A DNA stretch of 64,000 nucleotides from Bradyrhizobium ottawaense (GTDB lineage Bacteria; Pseudomonadota; Alphaproteobacteria; Rhizobiales; Xanthobacteraceae), in assembly GCF_002278135.3 (NCBI RefSeq), contig NZ_CP029425.2:4192001-4256000 (forward strand), given 5' to 3'. The translations under genes and the position numbers were made by a program. Below the pieces are notes generated by a model, which did no database searches, was not told where the DNA came from, and saw only the letters and a program-made list of their open reading frames with translations. This document shows positions 38,318-47,400 of this stretch, one piece after another (the first letter of the stretch is position 1; each line of letters begins with the position of its first letter).

Positions 38318-38905
38318 TCAGGACAGACTCGGTGCAGAAGTCGCGAACTGCTCGTCCTGAGTCTTGGACGGCAGCGCCTTGTGGACCTTGGCATAATCGA
38401 TCACGTCGGCCAGCAATTTGAGGCCGAGCGGAGCGAGCGCGCGCTCCCAGAGTTCGCGGGCGGTCTCGCCCTTCCTGACGAAGCACCAGTCCTGGGCGGC
38501 GATGGCGCCGGCGTCCATGCGGTCGGCGAGATGATAGATCGTGCCGCCGGCAATCGGATCGCCTTCCTTGATGGTCCATTCCACGGCGGCCTTGCCGCGA
38601 TGGCGTGGCAGCAGCGAGGGGTGATAGCCGATCCCGCCGAACTTGGCGGCGGCGAGCGCGTCCCTGCCGATCCGGGCGTGGCTGTGCGCCGTGATGATCA
38701 GGTCGGTATCGGGGGCAATCTCGGAGGCCACCACCAGCTTCGGATTGGCCTGGACCGCGACGTCGATGCCGGCCGCCTTGGCGGTCGCGGCGAGCCGATC
38801 CTCGGCATCGGCGACGACGACCCGGACGACCGAGACGCCGTGCTCCCGGAGCATGTTCAGGGTGGTCACGCCGAAATGGCGGGAGCCGACGAGGGTAATG
38901 CGCAT
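38318..38905 (-). CDS. formyltransferase-like protein
   Basis: 195 residues. Formyl-transferase N-terminal domain: MRITLVGSRHFGVTTLNML, GIGYHPSLLPRHRG with the catalytic His and SLLP loop, and IAGGTIYHLADRMDAGAIAAQ. It lacks the C-terminal tRNA-binding domain of Fmt, so it probably formylates or deformylates a small molecule or nucleotide-sugar. The start is at ATG 38905; an upstream extension in frame is not conserved-looking. Confidence 0.85.
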   Translation of the reverse strand: MRITLVGSRHFGVTTLNMLREHGVSVVRVVVADAEDRLAATAKAAGIDVAVQANPKLVVASEIAPDTDLIITAHSHARIGRDALAAAKFGGIGYHPSLLPRHRGKAAVEWTIKEGDPIAGGTIYHLADRMDAGAIAAQDWCFVRKGETARELWERALAPLGLKLLADVIDYAKVHKALPSKTQDEQFATSAPSLS

Positions 38906-39092
38906 GGGTGTCCGATCCGGTCTCGCAACTGCGTCATCCCCCGATAACACGTCCGGACGCCCTGTCACCACCCGCGCAGCGTTTGCGCCGGTTATCAACA
39001 ATGTGCCGGCGCGGGACGCGACGCATTTCGCGATTGCGCAGGCGGCCGTTCCAGTGCTCCATACCTGCATTGCACGGCTCGGGAGCGAGTGC

Positions 39093-39377
39093 ATGCGAGG
39101 CGCCTGGCTTTTCCTTTTCGCGACACTGATCGTAGCCCCTCCGGCTCATGCCGGCGGGCCGTACCCTGCCGTGCCGCCGGAGACCGGGGTCGCGCCGTTC
39201 ATGGGGCCGACCTGGGACGCCTATCGTTGCGCCGGAGGGACGGTCACCAACTTCTATCACGGTGCCTATTACGGTGAGGAGCCGCCGGCGCTCTATCGCG
39301 GCTATGCCTACCGGCCGTATTATCGCTACGGCGCCTATCGCAGATATCCGCGCACCTATTTCTGCGTCACGGACTAG
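39093..39377 (+). CDS. small Tyr-rich secreted protein
   Basis: 94 residues. Signal peptide MRGAWLFLFATLIVAPPAHA; mature region contains YRGYAYRPYYRYGAYRRYPR and two Cys. GGGAG is seven bases before the ATG. No family recognised. Confidence 0.7.
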   Translation: MRGAWLFLFATLIVAPPAHAGGPYPAVPPETGVAPFMGPTWDAYRCAGGTVTNFYHGAYYGEEPPALYRGYAYRPYYRYGAYRRYPRTYFCVTD

Positions 39378-39529
39378 CGTTGCCGCGCGGCCACGACAGG
39401 CCGGCAAGGAGGCGATAAAACCGGTTCCTGTGTTTGGTTTTTAACAGAGGTATTCGCGGCCGGCTGCTAGACATGCGCCCACCGGGGCTGGCGACATTTC
39501 AACCCGCATCCGTTTTCGAACCCGGCTTT

Positions 39530-39559
39530 GGCCGCTGGCGTATTCGCCAGCGGCCTTTT
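39530..39559 (+). terminator. strong intrinsic terminator
   Basis: GGCCGCTGGCG / CGCCAGCGGCC, 11-bp perfect stem, TATT loop, TTTT tail. 150 bases beyond the Tyr-rich gene, so it ends either a long 3' UTR or a small RNA; I cannot place a promoter for the latter. Confidence 0.85.
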
Positions 39560-39716
39560 CGTGCCACCCATCACGAAATCATCGAATGGTAACACGATCT
39601 CAACCAGCCTGGCGTATCGACGAATCCGTCGCGGATTTGTATTGCGTACCGCGACACCGAAAATGTCCCGCCGGCCTTTGTGCGCCGCGCGGGCCTTTTT
39701 CGCCGGGACAGATTTC

Positions 39717-39935
39717 ATGCCGAGCGCAATTGAGCAGATCGTCGACAGCTATGTGCGGCTGAAGAACCGGCGCGGGCTCGACGAGCTGATGATGCACAGG
39801 CAGCGGCTCGCGGTCGATCTGAAGAGCAGGTCCGGCTATGATTTCAGCCTGCCGATCGGCCAGATCGACGAGGAGATCGCGATCATCGAGGTCGGCCTCA
39901 GCCGGCTCAAGGCGGAAAATTCCAGCCCGGTCTAG
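39717..39935 (+). CDS. small helical hypothetical protein
   Basis: 72 residues starting MPSAIEQIVDSYVRLKNRRG; heptad-like acidic/basic helices to the end (DEEIAIIEVGLSRLKAE). No signal peptide. Start set at this ATG because upstream in-frame sequence crosses the terminator at 39530. Confidence 0.65.
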   Translation: MPSAIEQIVDSYVRLKNRRGLDELMMHRQRLAVDLKSRSGYDFSLPIGQIDEEIAIIEVGLSRLKAENSSPV

Positions 39936-40096
39936 CGGGGGCGGCGAGGCGGGCTCTCGCGTGGCGTGGGGACGACGCATCGTCGCAGCCGGAGGCCGGT
40001 TCATGCATGGTTCAGGCCGGCCATGTCTCAATCCCCGGGTTGTTTCGTGGGACACGAATCCTGCTAGGCTTGTCCCCGTGATTTGGAGGAGACGTC

Positions 40097-40417
40097 ATGA
40101 TCGAGCTTGCGCTGGCCGGCCTGCTTGCCTTTGCAACCGTGCCTGCGGCATCGCCGGAGCCCATGGTGGAGCAAGTTCAGTTCAGGGCTGCTCCGGGCGG
40201 ACGATGCCCGGACGGCTATGATTTCAACCACTCGAACGGCCGCTGCTACCCCAACGATTATCATGCGCCGGGTGTCTACACGCGGAATCCCGGGCCGCAC
40301 GAATACTACGGACGCCAACGCGGCGGCGGCCTCTGTCCGCACGGCTACGATTACAACTATTCGCGCGGACAGTGCTTTCCGAACGGCGCACGCGCGCCCG
40401 GCATGTACGGGCGGTAA
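40097..40417 (+). CDS. small secreted protein with two Cys repeats
   Basis: 106 residues. Signal peptide MIELALAGLLAFATVPAA. Two copies of a C-P-x-G-Y-D-x-N-x-S-x-G-x-C-x-P-N-x-x-x-A-P-G motif, at about 37-60 and 80-103, each with a Cys pair probably bridged. GGAGGA lies just upstream of the ATG. Function unknown. Confidence 0.75.
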   Translation: MIELALAGLLAFATVPAASPEPMVEQVQFRAAPGGRCPDGYDFNHSNGRCYPNDYHAPGVYTRNPGPHEYYGRQRGGGLCPHGYDYNYSRGQCFPNGARAPGMYGR

Positions 40418-40444
40418 TCGATCGCCGAGCTGAGGCGGGCGCGC

Positions 40445-40747
40445 TCAGTCGCGCCGGCCGCCGTCGATCACCGTGAACAGCGGCCGAGCCGGGGTCGGCT
40501 CGACCAGCAATTCCTCCACCAGCGCGGTGGCTGCATCGACATATTTGCGTGTCGGCTTGTCGAGGGGGCGCTTGGCCTCGTCGTCGAGCGCGATCTTTGC
40601 GGCTTCGACCAGCTTGCGCATCCGCGCCGCATGGTCGTCGCCCGCCGTCAGCGTCGCGCGCGCCAGCGAGCGCAGCACGAACAGCTCGCCCTCGAGGCGG
40701 AGCAGGCGGTCGTTGAGCCTGGTAAGGACGGCGTTGAGATCGGCCAT
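40445..40747 (-). CDS. hypothetical protein with coiled-coil potential
   Basis: 100 residues, soluble. MADLNAVLTRLNDRLLRLEGELFVLRSLAR is a heptad-like helix; the remainder is helical with an acidic/basic pattern and PLFTVIDGG near the end. No domain recognised. Confidence 0.65.
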   Translation of the reverse strand: MADLNAVLTRLNDRLLRLEGELFVLRSLARATLTAGDDHAARMRKLVEAAKIALDDEAKRPLDKPTRKYVDAATALVEELLVEPTPARPLFTVIDGGRRD

Positions 40748-40885
40748 GTCTGCTGTTCGGCGCGGAGGATCCGTCCTGATCTAGCGGCGATCGGTGAACG
40801 GAGTCCAAACGGTTCCGGTGCAATTCGGCCGATCCCGGTCCGTCCAGGATGACCGGCGCGGCGCAATCACAGCGCCGTGGACTGC

Positions 40886-41113
40886 CTACCACTCGACGTC
40901 GGCCCAGCGCCTGCCGAACACGGGCGGCCGTGTCTTCACCGCCTGCCAGCCGAAAAAATGGTGCTTGCCGGACCAGGCGTGCACCACGCCGCTGCAGATG
41001 CTGCATTTGAAGCTGCCGGTGTGGGCCTCGCTGTGCTCTTCCCTGGTCGCGGTGTAGTTCATGCCGCAACCCGCACAGGTGAATTCTTCGATCGTCCAGA
41101 TGCTGTTGGCCAT
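40886..41113 (-). CDS. small Cys-rich (zinc-ribbon-like) protein
   Basis: 75 residues, MANSIWTIEEFTCAGCGMNY ... FKCSICSGVVHAW, i.e. two CxxC motifs with His residues nearby. Start at ATG 41113 gives the compact domain; an upstream ATG at 41155 is possible. Function unknown. Confidence 0.7.
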   Translation of the reverse strand: MANSIWTIEEFTCAGCGMNYTATREEHSEAHTGSFKCSICSGVVHAWSGKHHFFGWQAVKTRPPVFGRRWADVEW

Positions 41114-41264
41114 TTGACGGAATGCTTTTTGTTGACCTCGACCCACGGTAGTCATGGGCATTTGCAGTGGCGTAAACCAGGGCAGGGAAATCCGGTTAAC
41201 GGGCGTTAGCCACGCCCGGCCGCCGTCGCGGGCCATGCGAGATCGGCGCGACCTCGCAGCCGGA

Positions 41265-41477
41265 TCAGCTGTCGCTTCGCATGTCCCGGTCGATGCGCAT
41301 CTGCACCCGCCTGACCGCGAGCTGCCGCAGCCTGCCTTGCACCCGTCCGGAGCGGACCCTGGCGCCGATCGCATAGGCGTATTGCCAATAGCCCGGCGCG
41401 GCGTTCGGCCTCAGGGAATAGCGGATGCCGCGGTGCATTCCCGCGCGTGCATCGGATTCTCCGGGAGGGTCTGTCAT
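41265..41477 (-). CDS. small basic hypothetical protein
   Basis: 70 residues; contains RYSLRPNAAPGYWQYAYAIG followed by an Arg-rich tail (VRSGRVQGRLRQLAVRRVQM). It is the 3' part of a very long frame whose upstream portion is antisense to the AI-2E gene and not coding. Moderately supported. Confidence 0.5.
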   Translation of the reverse strand: MTDPPGESDARAGMHRGIRYSLRPNAAPGYWQYAYAIGARVRSGRVQGRLRQLAVRRVQMRIDRDMRSDS

Positions 41478-41621
41478 CGCCTTTCGAATGCGGGATGGCC
41501 CCGATGTGTTCCTAATCGTGGCCCCGAGCAGTTCCAGTCGCCTTGACGCCGGATGCGTTGCTGGCAATAACGGCTGGACCTCGCAAGCACCGGAAGTTGC
41601 GTTCATGCCGCAAGGAAAGCA

Positions 41622-42707
41622 GTGCCCGTGAAAAGTCTCCGTCAGCTCCTGACGGGAGAGGATGTCATCCAGCTCGTGATCCGGCTCGGCCTGCTCGCCC
41701 TGCTGATCATCTGGACCTTCCTGATCATCCGCCCGTTCGTGCCGATCCTGGCCTGGAGCGGCGTGCTCGCGGTCGCGTTCTATCCGGCCTTCAGCTGGGT
41801 CGCAAAAATCCTCGGCGGCCGGCCCAAGACCGCAGCAGTGATCCTGACCCTGATCACGCTCGGTATCGTCATTGGCCCGGCCACCTGGCTGGGCATCAGC
41901 GCGGTGGACGGCGTGCGTGAGTTGGCGCATCAGCTCGGCACCGGCGATCTGGCGCTTCAGGCCGCGCCCGAGCAGCTCAAATCGTGGCCGCTGGTCGGCC
42001 CCTTGCTCTACGAGCTCTGGGACCAGGCCTACACCAACGTCCGCGCGGTGGTACGCGAGGTGGCGCCGTATCTCCAGCCGTTGGCGGGCCCGCTGCTTTC
42101 GCTCGCGGGCGATGCCGGCGTCGGCACGCTCCAGTTCCTGGTGTCGGTGTTCGTGGCCGGCTTTTTGTTTCCACATGGGCCGCGGCTGGTCGCGGCCAGC
42201 CGCGGTTTCCTGTTTCGCATCGTGCCCGAGCAGACCGAGCATTTCCTGTCGCTCGCGGGTGCGACCATCCGCGCCGTGGCGCAGGGGGTGATCGGCGTCG
42301 CGATCGTGCAGGCGCTGCTCGCCGGCATCGGCTTCAAGCTCGCCGCGGTGCCGAGCGCCGGCCTTCTCGCCTTCATCGTGCTGCTGCTCTCGATCGTGCA
42401 GATCGGCGCCTTCCTCGTGCTGCTGCCTGTCATCATCTGGATCTGGACCGCCAAGGACGTCACCACGGCGCTGCTGCTCACCGTGTTTCTCGTCGTGGTC
42501 GGCTTCCTCGACACCATGTTGAAGCCGCTCGTGATGGGGCGCGGCCTGACCACGCCCACCATCGTGATCTTCGTCGGCGTCATCGGCGGCACGCTGGCCC
42601 ACGGCATCGTCGGCCTGTTCATCGGGCCGATCATCCTGTCGGTGGCCTGGGAGATGATGATGGCCTGGATCAGGACCGAGGATCGGGCGGGAGCGGCCGA
42701 GGGCTGA
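41622..42707 (+). CDS. AI-2E family transporter
   Basis: 361 residues with seven to eight hydrophobic segments, including VILTLITLGIVIGPATWLGISAV and the family's C-terminal LTTPTIVIFVGVIGGTLAHGIVGLFIGPIILSVAWEM, typical of the AI-2E/PerM permeases. Substrate is variable in this family and not inferable. GTG 41622 follows AAGGAAA; GTG 41628 is equally possible. Confidence 0.88.
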   Translation: MPVKSLRQLLTGEDVIQLVIRLGLLALLIIWTFLIIRPFVPILAWSGVLAVAFYPAFSWVAKILGGRPKTAAVILTLITLGIVIGPATWLGISAVDGVRELAHQLGTGDLALQAAPEQLKSWPLVGPLLYELWDQAYTNVRAVVREVAPYLQPLAGPLLSLAGDAGVGTLQFLVSVFVAGFLFPHGPRLVAASRGFLFRIVPEQTEHFLSLAGATIRAVAQGVIGVAIVQALLAGIGFKLAAVPSAGLLAFIVLLLSIVQIGAFLVLLPVIIWIWTAKDVTTALLLTVFLVVVGFLDTMLKPLVMGRGLTTPTIVIFVGVIGGTLAHGIVGLFIGPIILSVAWEMMMAWIRTEDRAGAAEG

Positions 42708-42781
42708 TCTTGCCTGGCGCGATCTTTCCGCCGTGCCGCCAGGACCCGAGGGATCGCGGCCTGTGATCAAAACGTGCCGGG

Positions 42782-42807
42782 AACTTGTCTGTTCGACTAG
42801 ACAAGTT
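42782..42807. promoter_or_regulatory. palindrome upstream of NUDIX gene
   Basis: AACTTGTCT and AGACAAGTT, 9-bp perfect arms around an 8-base centre, 25 bases upstream of the NUDIX start and 75 after the AI-2E stop. The size fits a dimeric repressor operator; a transcriptional terminator is unlikely because there is no T-run. Confidence 0.5.
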
Positions 42808-42831
42808 ACGATCGGGACGATTCTGGTTTCA

Positions 42832-43236
42832 ATGACGGCAGCAATGGCGAAGTCTTCCAAACTGGTAGCCGCCCGGCGCGGCAAGGTCTTGTTGGTCAGA
42901 CGCCGGTCGGACGGCCTGTGGATGTTCCCGGGCGGCCGCAAGCGCGCGCGAGAGTCCGACAAGGACTGCCTGCGGCGTGAGATCAGGGAGGAGCTGCCCA
43001 AGCTGAAGCTCGGCAGGATCAGCCTCTGGAAGGAAGTGACGGCGAGGAACAAGCGCTCCGGTCGCAAGATGAGCGACGCGATCTTCATTGCCAAGACGGC
43101 CAAAGGCAGGCTGGCGATCGGCGACAAGAAGGAGATCGACCGCGCCGCCTGGCAGAAGCCGCGCGGCATCCGTCTGACGCCGACCTCGCGCTATATCCGC
43201 GACCGCCTGTTTCCGAGGAAGCAGAGGCGGCGGTGA
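42832..43236 (+). CDS. NUDIX hydrolase
   Basis: 134 residues. NUDIX box GGRKRARESDKDCLRREIREEL: the G-x5-E-x7-R-E-U-x-E-E positions are present, but the following Gly is replaced (LPK). Hydrolyses a nucleoside diphosphate linked to X; substrate unknown. Start ATG 42832 or 42844. It faces a zinc-ribbon gene tail to tail with one base between. Confidence 0.83.
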   Translation: MTAAMAKSSKLVAARRGKVLLVRRRSDGLWMFPGGRKRARESDKDCLRREIREELPKLKLGRISLWKEVTARNKRSGRKMSDAIFIAKTAKGRLAIGDKKEIDRAAWQKPRGIRLTPTSRYIRDRLFPRKQRRR

Positions 43237-43237
43237 G

Positions 43238-43522
43238 CTAGTCCTCGCGTCCCGCCGATCGTGTTCGTCCGGCGAACCTCCTCGACTGCTGCCCCTGCGG
43301 TTCGGGCGCCGCCAGCTTCGCGGCCTCGGCCTCGCGCATCTCCTTGCGGACCTTGCGCGCATCGCGCATCGCGCGCTTGACGAAGGGATGCTGGGAATCC
43401 TCGGCGAAGAACAGCACCACTTCGCAGCTCGGACATTGTCTGGAATAGCCGTCCTGCAACCGCCCGGCGCGATCGCGAAACACGTTCTTGCACCGCGTGC
43501 ACTGAATCTGGACTGAACTCAT
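43238..43522 (-). CDS. small zinc-ribbon protein
   Basis: 94 residues. QCTRCKNVFRDRAGRL...RQCPSCEVVLFF gives a CxxC-x(n)-CxxC zinc knuckle (about 8-33), followed by a highly charged basic helix rich in Arg/Lys/Glu and an Arg-rich tail. Possibly nucleic-acid binding. Function unknown. Confidence 0.75.
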   Translation of the reverse strand: MSSVQIQCTRCKNVFRDRAGRLQDGYSRQCPSCEVVLFFAEDSQHPFVKRAMRDARKVRKEMREAEAAKLAAPEPQGQQSRRFAGRTRSAGRED

Positions 43523-43681
43523 GCGCGGACAACAATGATTTTGGGAGATGGATCGTCAGATGATCCCAAATGTCTGAAGAAAGCTTGAATGCATTCGTGG
43601 TCGGATGCTCGCGGATCGCGCGGGCAAGCGCCATCGGCCGCGGCCGGCGGCGGAAGAGGCCGGTTGGAAAACGGTCAGCCG

Positions 43682-43921
43682 CTATTGCTTGGCCGCCATC
43701 GTGTCCAGGCACTGGTTGAGAAAGGCGGTGCGATCCCTGGGCAGCACTTTCTCGAGATCCGCCTTCAGCGCGCATTCGCGCTGGCGCAACTGCTCGGCCC
43801 GGCGCTTCTCGGCCGCCTCGCGGAATTCGGGAGCAACCTTGTTGGGATCGACCAGGGGCTGTGAGCGGGCGGGAGCCGTCGCAAGCAGTGCAATGGCGGC
43901 AATGAAAAAGATTGGTTTCAA
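43682..43921 (-). CDS. small secreted hypothetical protein (TTG start)
   Basis: 79 residues. A TTG at 43921 with GGAGG five bases upstream begins (M)KPIFFIAAIALLATAPARSQ, a clean signal peptide; an ATG 17 codons upstream lacks such a site. Mature part is a charged helix (EFREAAEKRRAEQLRQRECALKADL) with two Cys near the end. Confidence 0.7.
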   Translation of the reverse strand: MKPIFFIAAIALLATAPARSQPLVDPNKVAPEFREAAEKRRAEQLRQRECALKADLEKVLPRDRTAFLNQCLDTMAAKQ

Positions 43922-44248
43922 ATGAGCCTCCGTAAAAGAAGGCATCCTAGCGCGCGGCGGGGGCGTGCTCAAACCGGGGGAGCGCGGTACCCCGTTCCGG
44001 CGCGATTGGCCGCGCGGGCGAACCTCAGCGGCGGCTTTGGAACGACTGGGCGCTGCAGGCGTCGAATCCAGGCTCGCGGCCCATCCCTAAGTCCCCAAAG
44101 CCCCCGGGCCGCGAGAAAACCTTCCCCACAAAGGTTGGCGACCTCGGTTCACCGGGGTCGTTTGTTTGCCGCAACATGTGAACCAGTTCACAAGCGCGGG
44201 GTGAAATCGCTGCTATCATTGCTTGACCAGTTCGTTTTGCTCGAAACG
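43922..44248. other. intergenic with hairpin cluster, possible small RNA
   Basis: No supported gene. Three compact hairpins follow one another: AACCTT/AAGGTT (44118-44136), CGACC/GGTCG (44139-44160) and GTGAAC/GTTCAC (44178-44191), ending at a strong terminator (44249-44279). This may be a structured RNA or an untranslated leader; I cannot fix a promoter. Confidence 0.35.
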
Positions 44249-44279
44249 CCCCAGCGTGGCTCCAAGCGCTGGGGTTTTT
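44249..44279 (+). terminator. intrinsic terminator upstream of Mfd-like gene
   Basis: CCCCAGCG / CGCTGGGG stem, TTTTT tail. No annotated gene on this strand lies directly upstream, so it must end an unannotated transcript or act within the leader of the next gene. Confidence 0.8.
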
Positions 44280-44478
44280 CGTTTCTCTCCGGGCGCAGAA
44301 TGTTTACAATCGCGCCAAGCGTCGCATCGACAGACGCAGATCTCGCGCCGCGCTAGTTCCGGCCCGAGCTCGATCAACAGCCAAATTGTCGGGATCGCGG
44401 CGCCGCGCCGAACGTTGCCACCAGGCGTGCGTTCATCGGGCAAATCCCATATGCAAGGCGAGAAGTCGCCGAATCGGA

Positions 44479-47400
44479 ATGAGGGCGGCTGGCGTTCAGT
44501 TGACGACGGCTTACGACCAGAAACGGATTCAAGTGAGGCTTACCAAAAAGGCGCGGGTGGCCAAGACGCCGCCGAAGAAGGCGTCACCGCACAAGACGTC
44601 ACCGAACAAGACAACACCGAACAAGACGTCGCCACGCAAGGCGCTGCCAAGGAAGAGCAAAGATGCGCAGCGCACTGCGATCTCGTCCTCTTCGCCGCTC
44701 GGCGTGCTGGCACTCCATCTGCTTGCCCAATGGACGCAGTCCGGACGCAGCGGCATCGTTTTTCTCGCCGAGAGCGAGAACAGGGCGGAGCGCCTCGGCA
44801 GTGTCATTCACGCGCTCGACCCCTCCTGTGAGGTGCTGGTATTTCCGCGCTTGAACACTCTGCCGTTCGATCAGCTCGAGCCGTCGCACGAGCTGGCGGG
44901 GCGCAGAGCTTCCGTTCTCAGGCGCCTTGCAAAATCCAAGAAGCCGCTCTTTCTCGTCTCGACGGCGGAAGCCGTGATGGAGCGACTGCCGCTGCCGGCG
45001 AGCCTGTCGCGCCTGAGCGTGAGCCTGAAGGTGGGCGGCACGTTCTCCGAACAGGATCTTGAGACGCGCCTTGAAGCCCTCGGATACGATCTCGATGACG
45101 AGCCGGATTATCCGGGTGGGGCGCTGTTTCACGGCCAGACCTTCGAGATTTTTCCCGCCGGCGCGCTGGGGCCGTTCCGGATCGAGCATTCGGATCGCGC
45201 GATCAGGCGGATCGTGGCGTTCGATCCGAACGAGCACAGGATCATCTTCGAGACCAAGGAGCTTATCGTCGATCCCATGTCGGAGCGGCTTGGCCTTGCC
45301 GGCAAACGCGGCAAGCGCGCGAACCTGTTCGACTATTGCGGACGCGCCAAATGGATTGCCGATGCCGGCGTGCCGATGCATGCCGACGGCTGGTTTGACA
45401 CGATCGAGGAGGCCGCGCCGCGTGCGGAACGTGAGCGCGAATATCTCGGACGGCGCGACTGGAAGCAGCTCTCCCGGGGGATGAAGGTGTTGCCGCGCGC
45501 GTCGTCCTTCCAGACCATCCCGGAGTTTTCGAAATTGACCTCCTCCCGGAAGGCGCTGCGTGCCTTCGTCGAGGAGACGCGCCGGGCCGGATCGCGACTG
45601 ATCCTCGCCGCAGCGCATGAGGACGATCTGCGCGTGATGGAGCGGATGAGCGGCCTCAAGGCGCCGCGCTGCGAAGATTGGGACGACGCGGCGCGCGGGC
45701 GCAGCGGCGAGGCAGCGCTGCTGGCCGATCTCGATGCCGGTTTCGTCATGCCGGGGAAGAAGCCTCTCGTCGTCGTGACGGCGTCCGACGTGCTCGGCAG
45801 CCGGGCGCATCATCCGCAGCCGATGGCGCGCGCCTGGAGCGCGGCCTTCGACCATGCCGACGTGCCCGAGCAGGGTACGGTGGTCGTCCATCTCCAGCGC
45901 GGCCTCGGCGTGCTCGACGGCCTGCAGACCGTGAACACCGGCGGCGGCGCAATGCGGGAGATGATCCGCCTGAAGTTCGCCGGCGACAATGCGGTGCTGG
46001 TGCCGCCGCCCGATCTGGCCCTGATGTGGCCCTACGCGGCCGAGCTCGGCAAGCTCTCGCTCGACAAGGCGGACGGCAGCACGTGGTGGGCCCGCCGCGG
46101 TGAGGCCGAGCGCGAAATCCAGGTGGCAGGCAAGGCGCTGGCCAAGCACATCAGCCAGCGCCGCAAGCGGCGCGGCGACAAGCTGGTTCCGCCGGGCTCG
46201 GCCTACGAGAAGTTCGTCGCGCGTTTCCCTTACTTCACGACGACCGACCAGGCCAAGGCGATAGCCGACGTGCTGGACGATCTTGCGTCCGGTCACCCGA
46301 TGGACCGGGTGATCTGCGGCGACGTCGGCTTTGGCAAGACCGAGGTAGCGCTGCGTGCGGCGGCCGCCGTCGTGCTGTCGGGCAAGCAGGTGGCGATCGC
46401 GGTGCCGACGACCGTGCTGGCACGGCAGCATGTCGCAACGTTCCAGAAGCGATTTGCACCGTTCGGCATCGAGGTGGGAAATCTGTCGCGGGCAACCTCG
46501 GGCGCGGAGCTGCGCGAGACCAAGGAGGGACTGCGCAGCGGCCGGATCAAGGTTGTGATCGGCACGCAGGCGCTCGGTGGCAAGGACGTCAGGTTCGACG
46601 ATCTCGGCCTCGTCATCATCGACGAGGAGCAGCATTTCGGCGCGGCCGAGAAGGCCAAGCTGTCCGGCCTCGCCAAGAATGTCCATGTGCTGATGATGAG
46701 CGCGACGCCGATCCCGCGCACGCTTGCCGCGGGCCTGGCCGGCTTCCGCGACCTCAGCGTGATCGCATCGCCCCCGGTGCACCGGCTGCCGGTCGCGACC
46801 AGGATCGCGCCGCTGTCGGATGCGGCGATCGCCTCCGCGCTGCTGCGTGAGCAGCGCCGCCACGGCCAGAGTTTCCTGATCTGTCCGCGCATCCAGGATC
46901 TCGATCCGATGCTGGCGCGGGTGCAGGCAGTGGCGCCGGACCTGCGCATCGTCTGCCTGCACGGGAGACTAGCGGCCGACGAGATCGACGACCGCATGAT
47001 GAGCTTCGTCGAGGGCAGGGCCGACGTGCTGCTCGCGACCAACATCGTCGAGAGCGGCCTCGACATCCCCCGTGCCAACACCATCGTGGTCTGCTGGCCG
47101 GAGAAGTTCGGCCTCGCCCAGCTGCATCAGCTGCGCGGGCGCGTCGGCCGCGGCGGCATCCGCGCCTTCGCCCATCTGTTGACCGAGACGCAGTCCGGAC
47201 AATCCGAGAAGCGGCTGGCGGTGCTCGAAGAGTTCAGCCGGCCCGGCGCGGGCTTTGCCATCAGCGAGCGCGACCTCGATCTGCGAGGCGCGGGCGACCT
47301 GTTCTCGGAGCAGCAATCCGGCCACGTCCAGGTGTTCGGGCCGGTGCTCTACAGCCACCTCCTGAAGATGGCCTCGGAGAAGCTCGATGAGGGGCAGGCG

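Noticed and set aside
41265..43169. 634-codon minus-strand frame over the AI-2E gene
   Set aside because: Only its 3' 70 codons outside the AI-2E gene look plausible and are listed separately; the rest is antisense.
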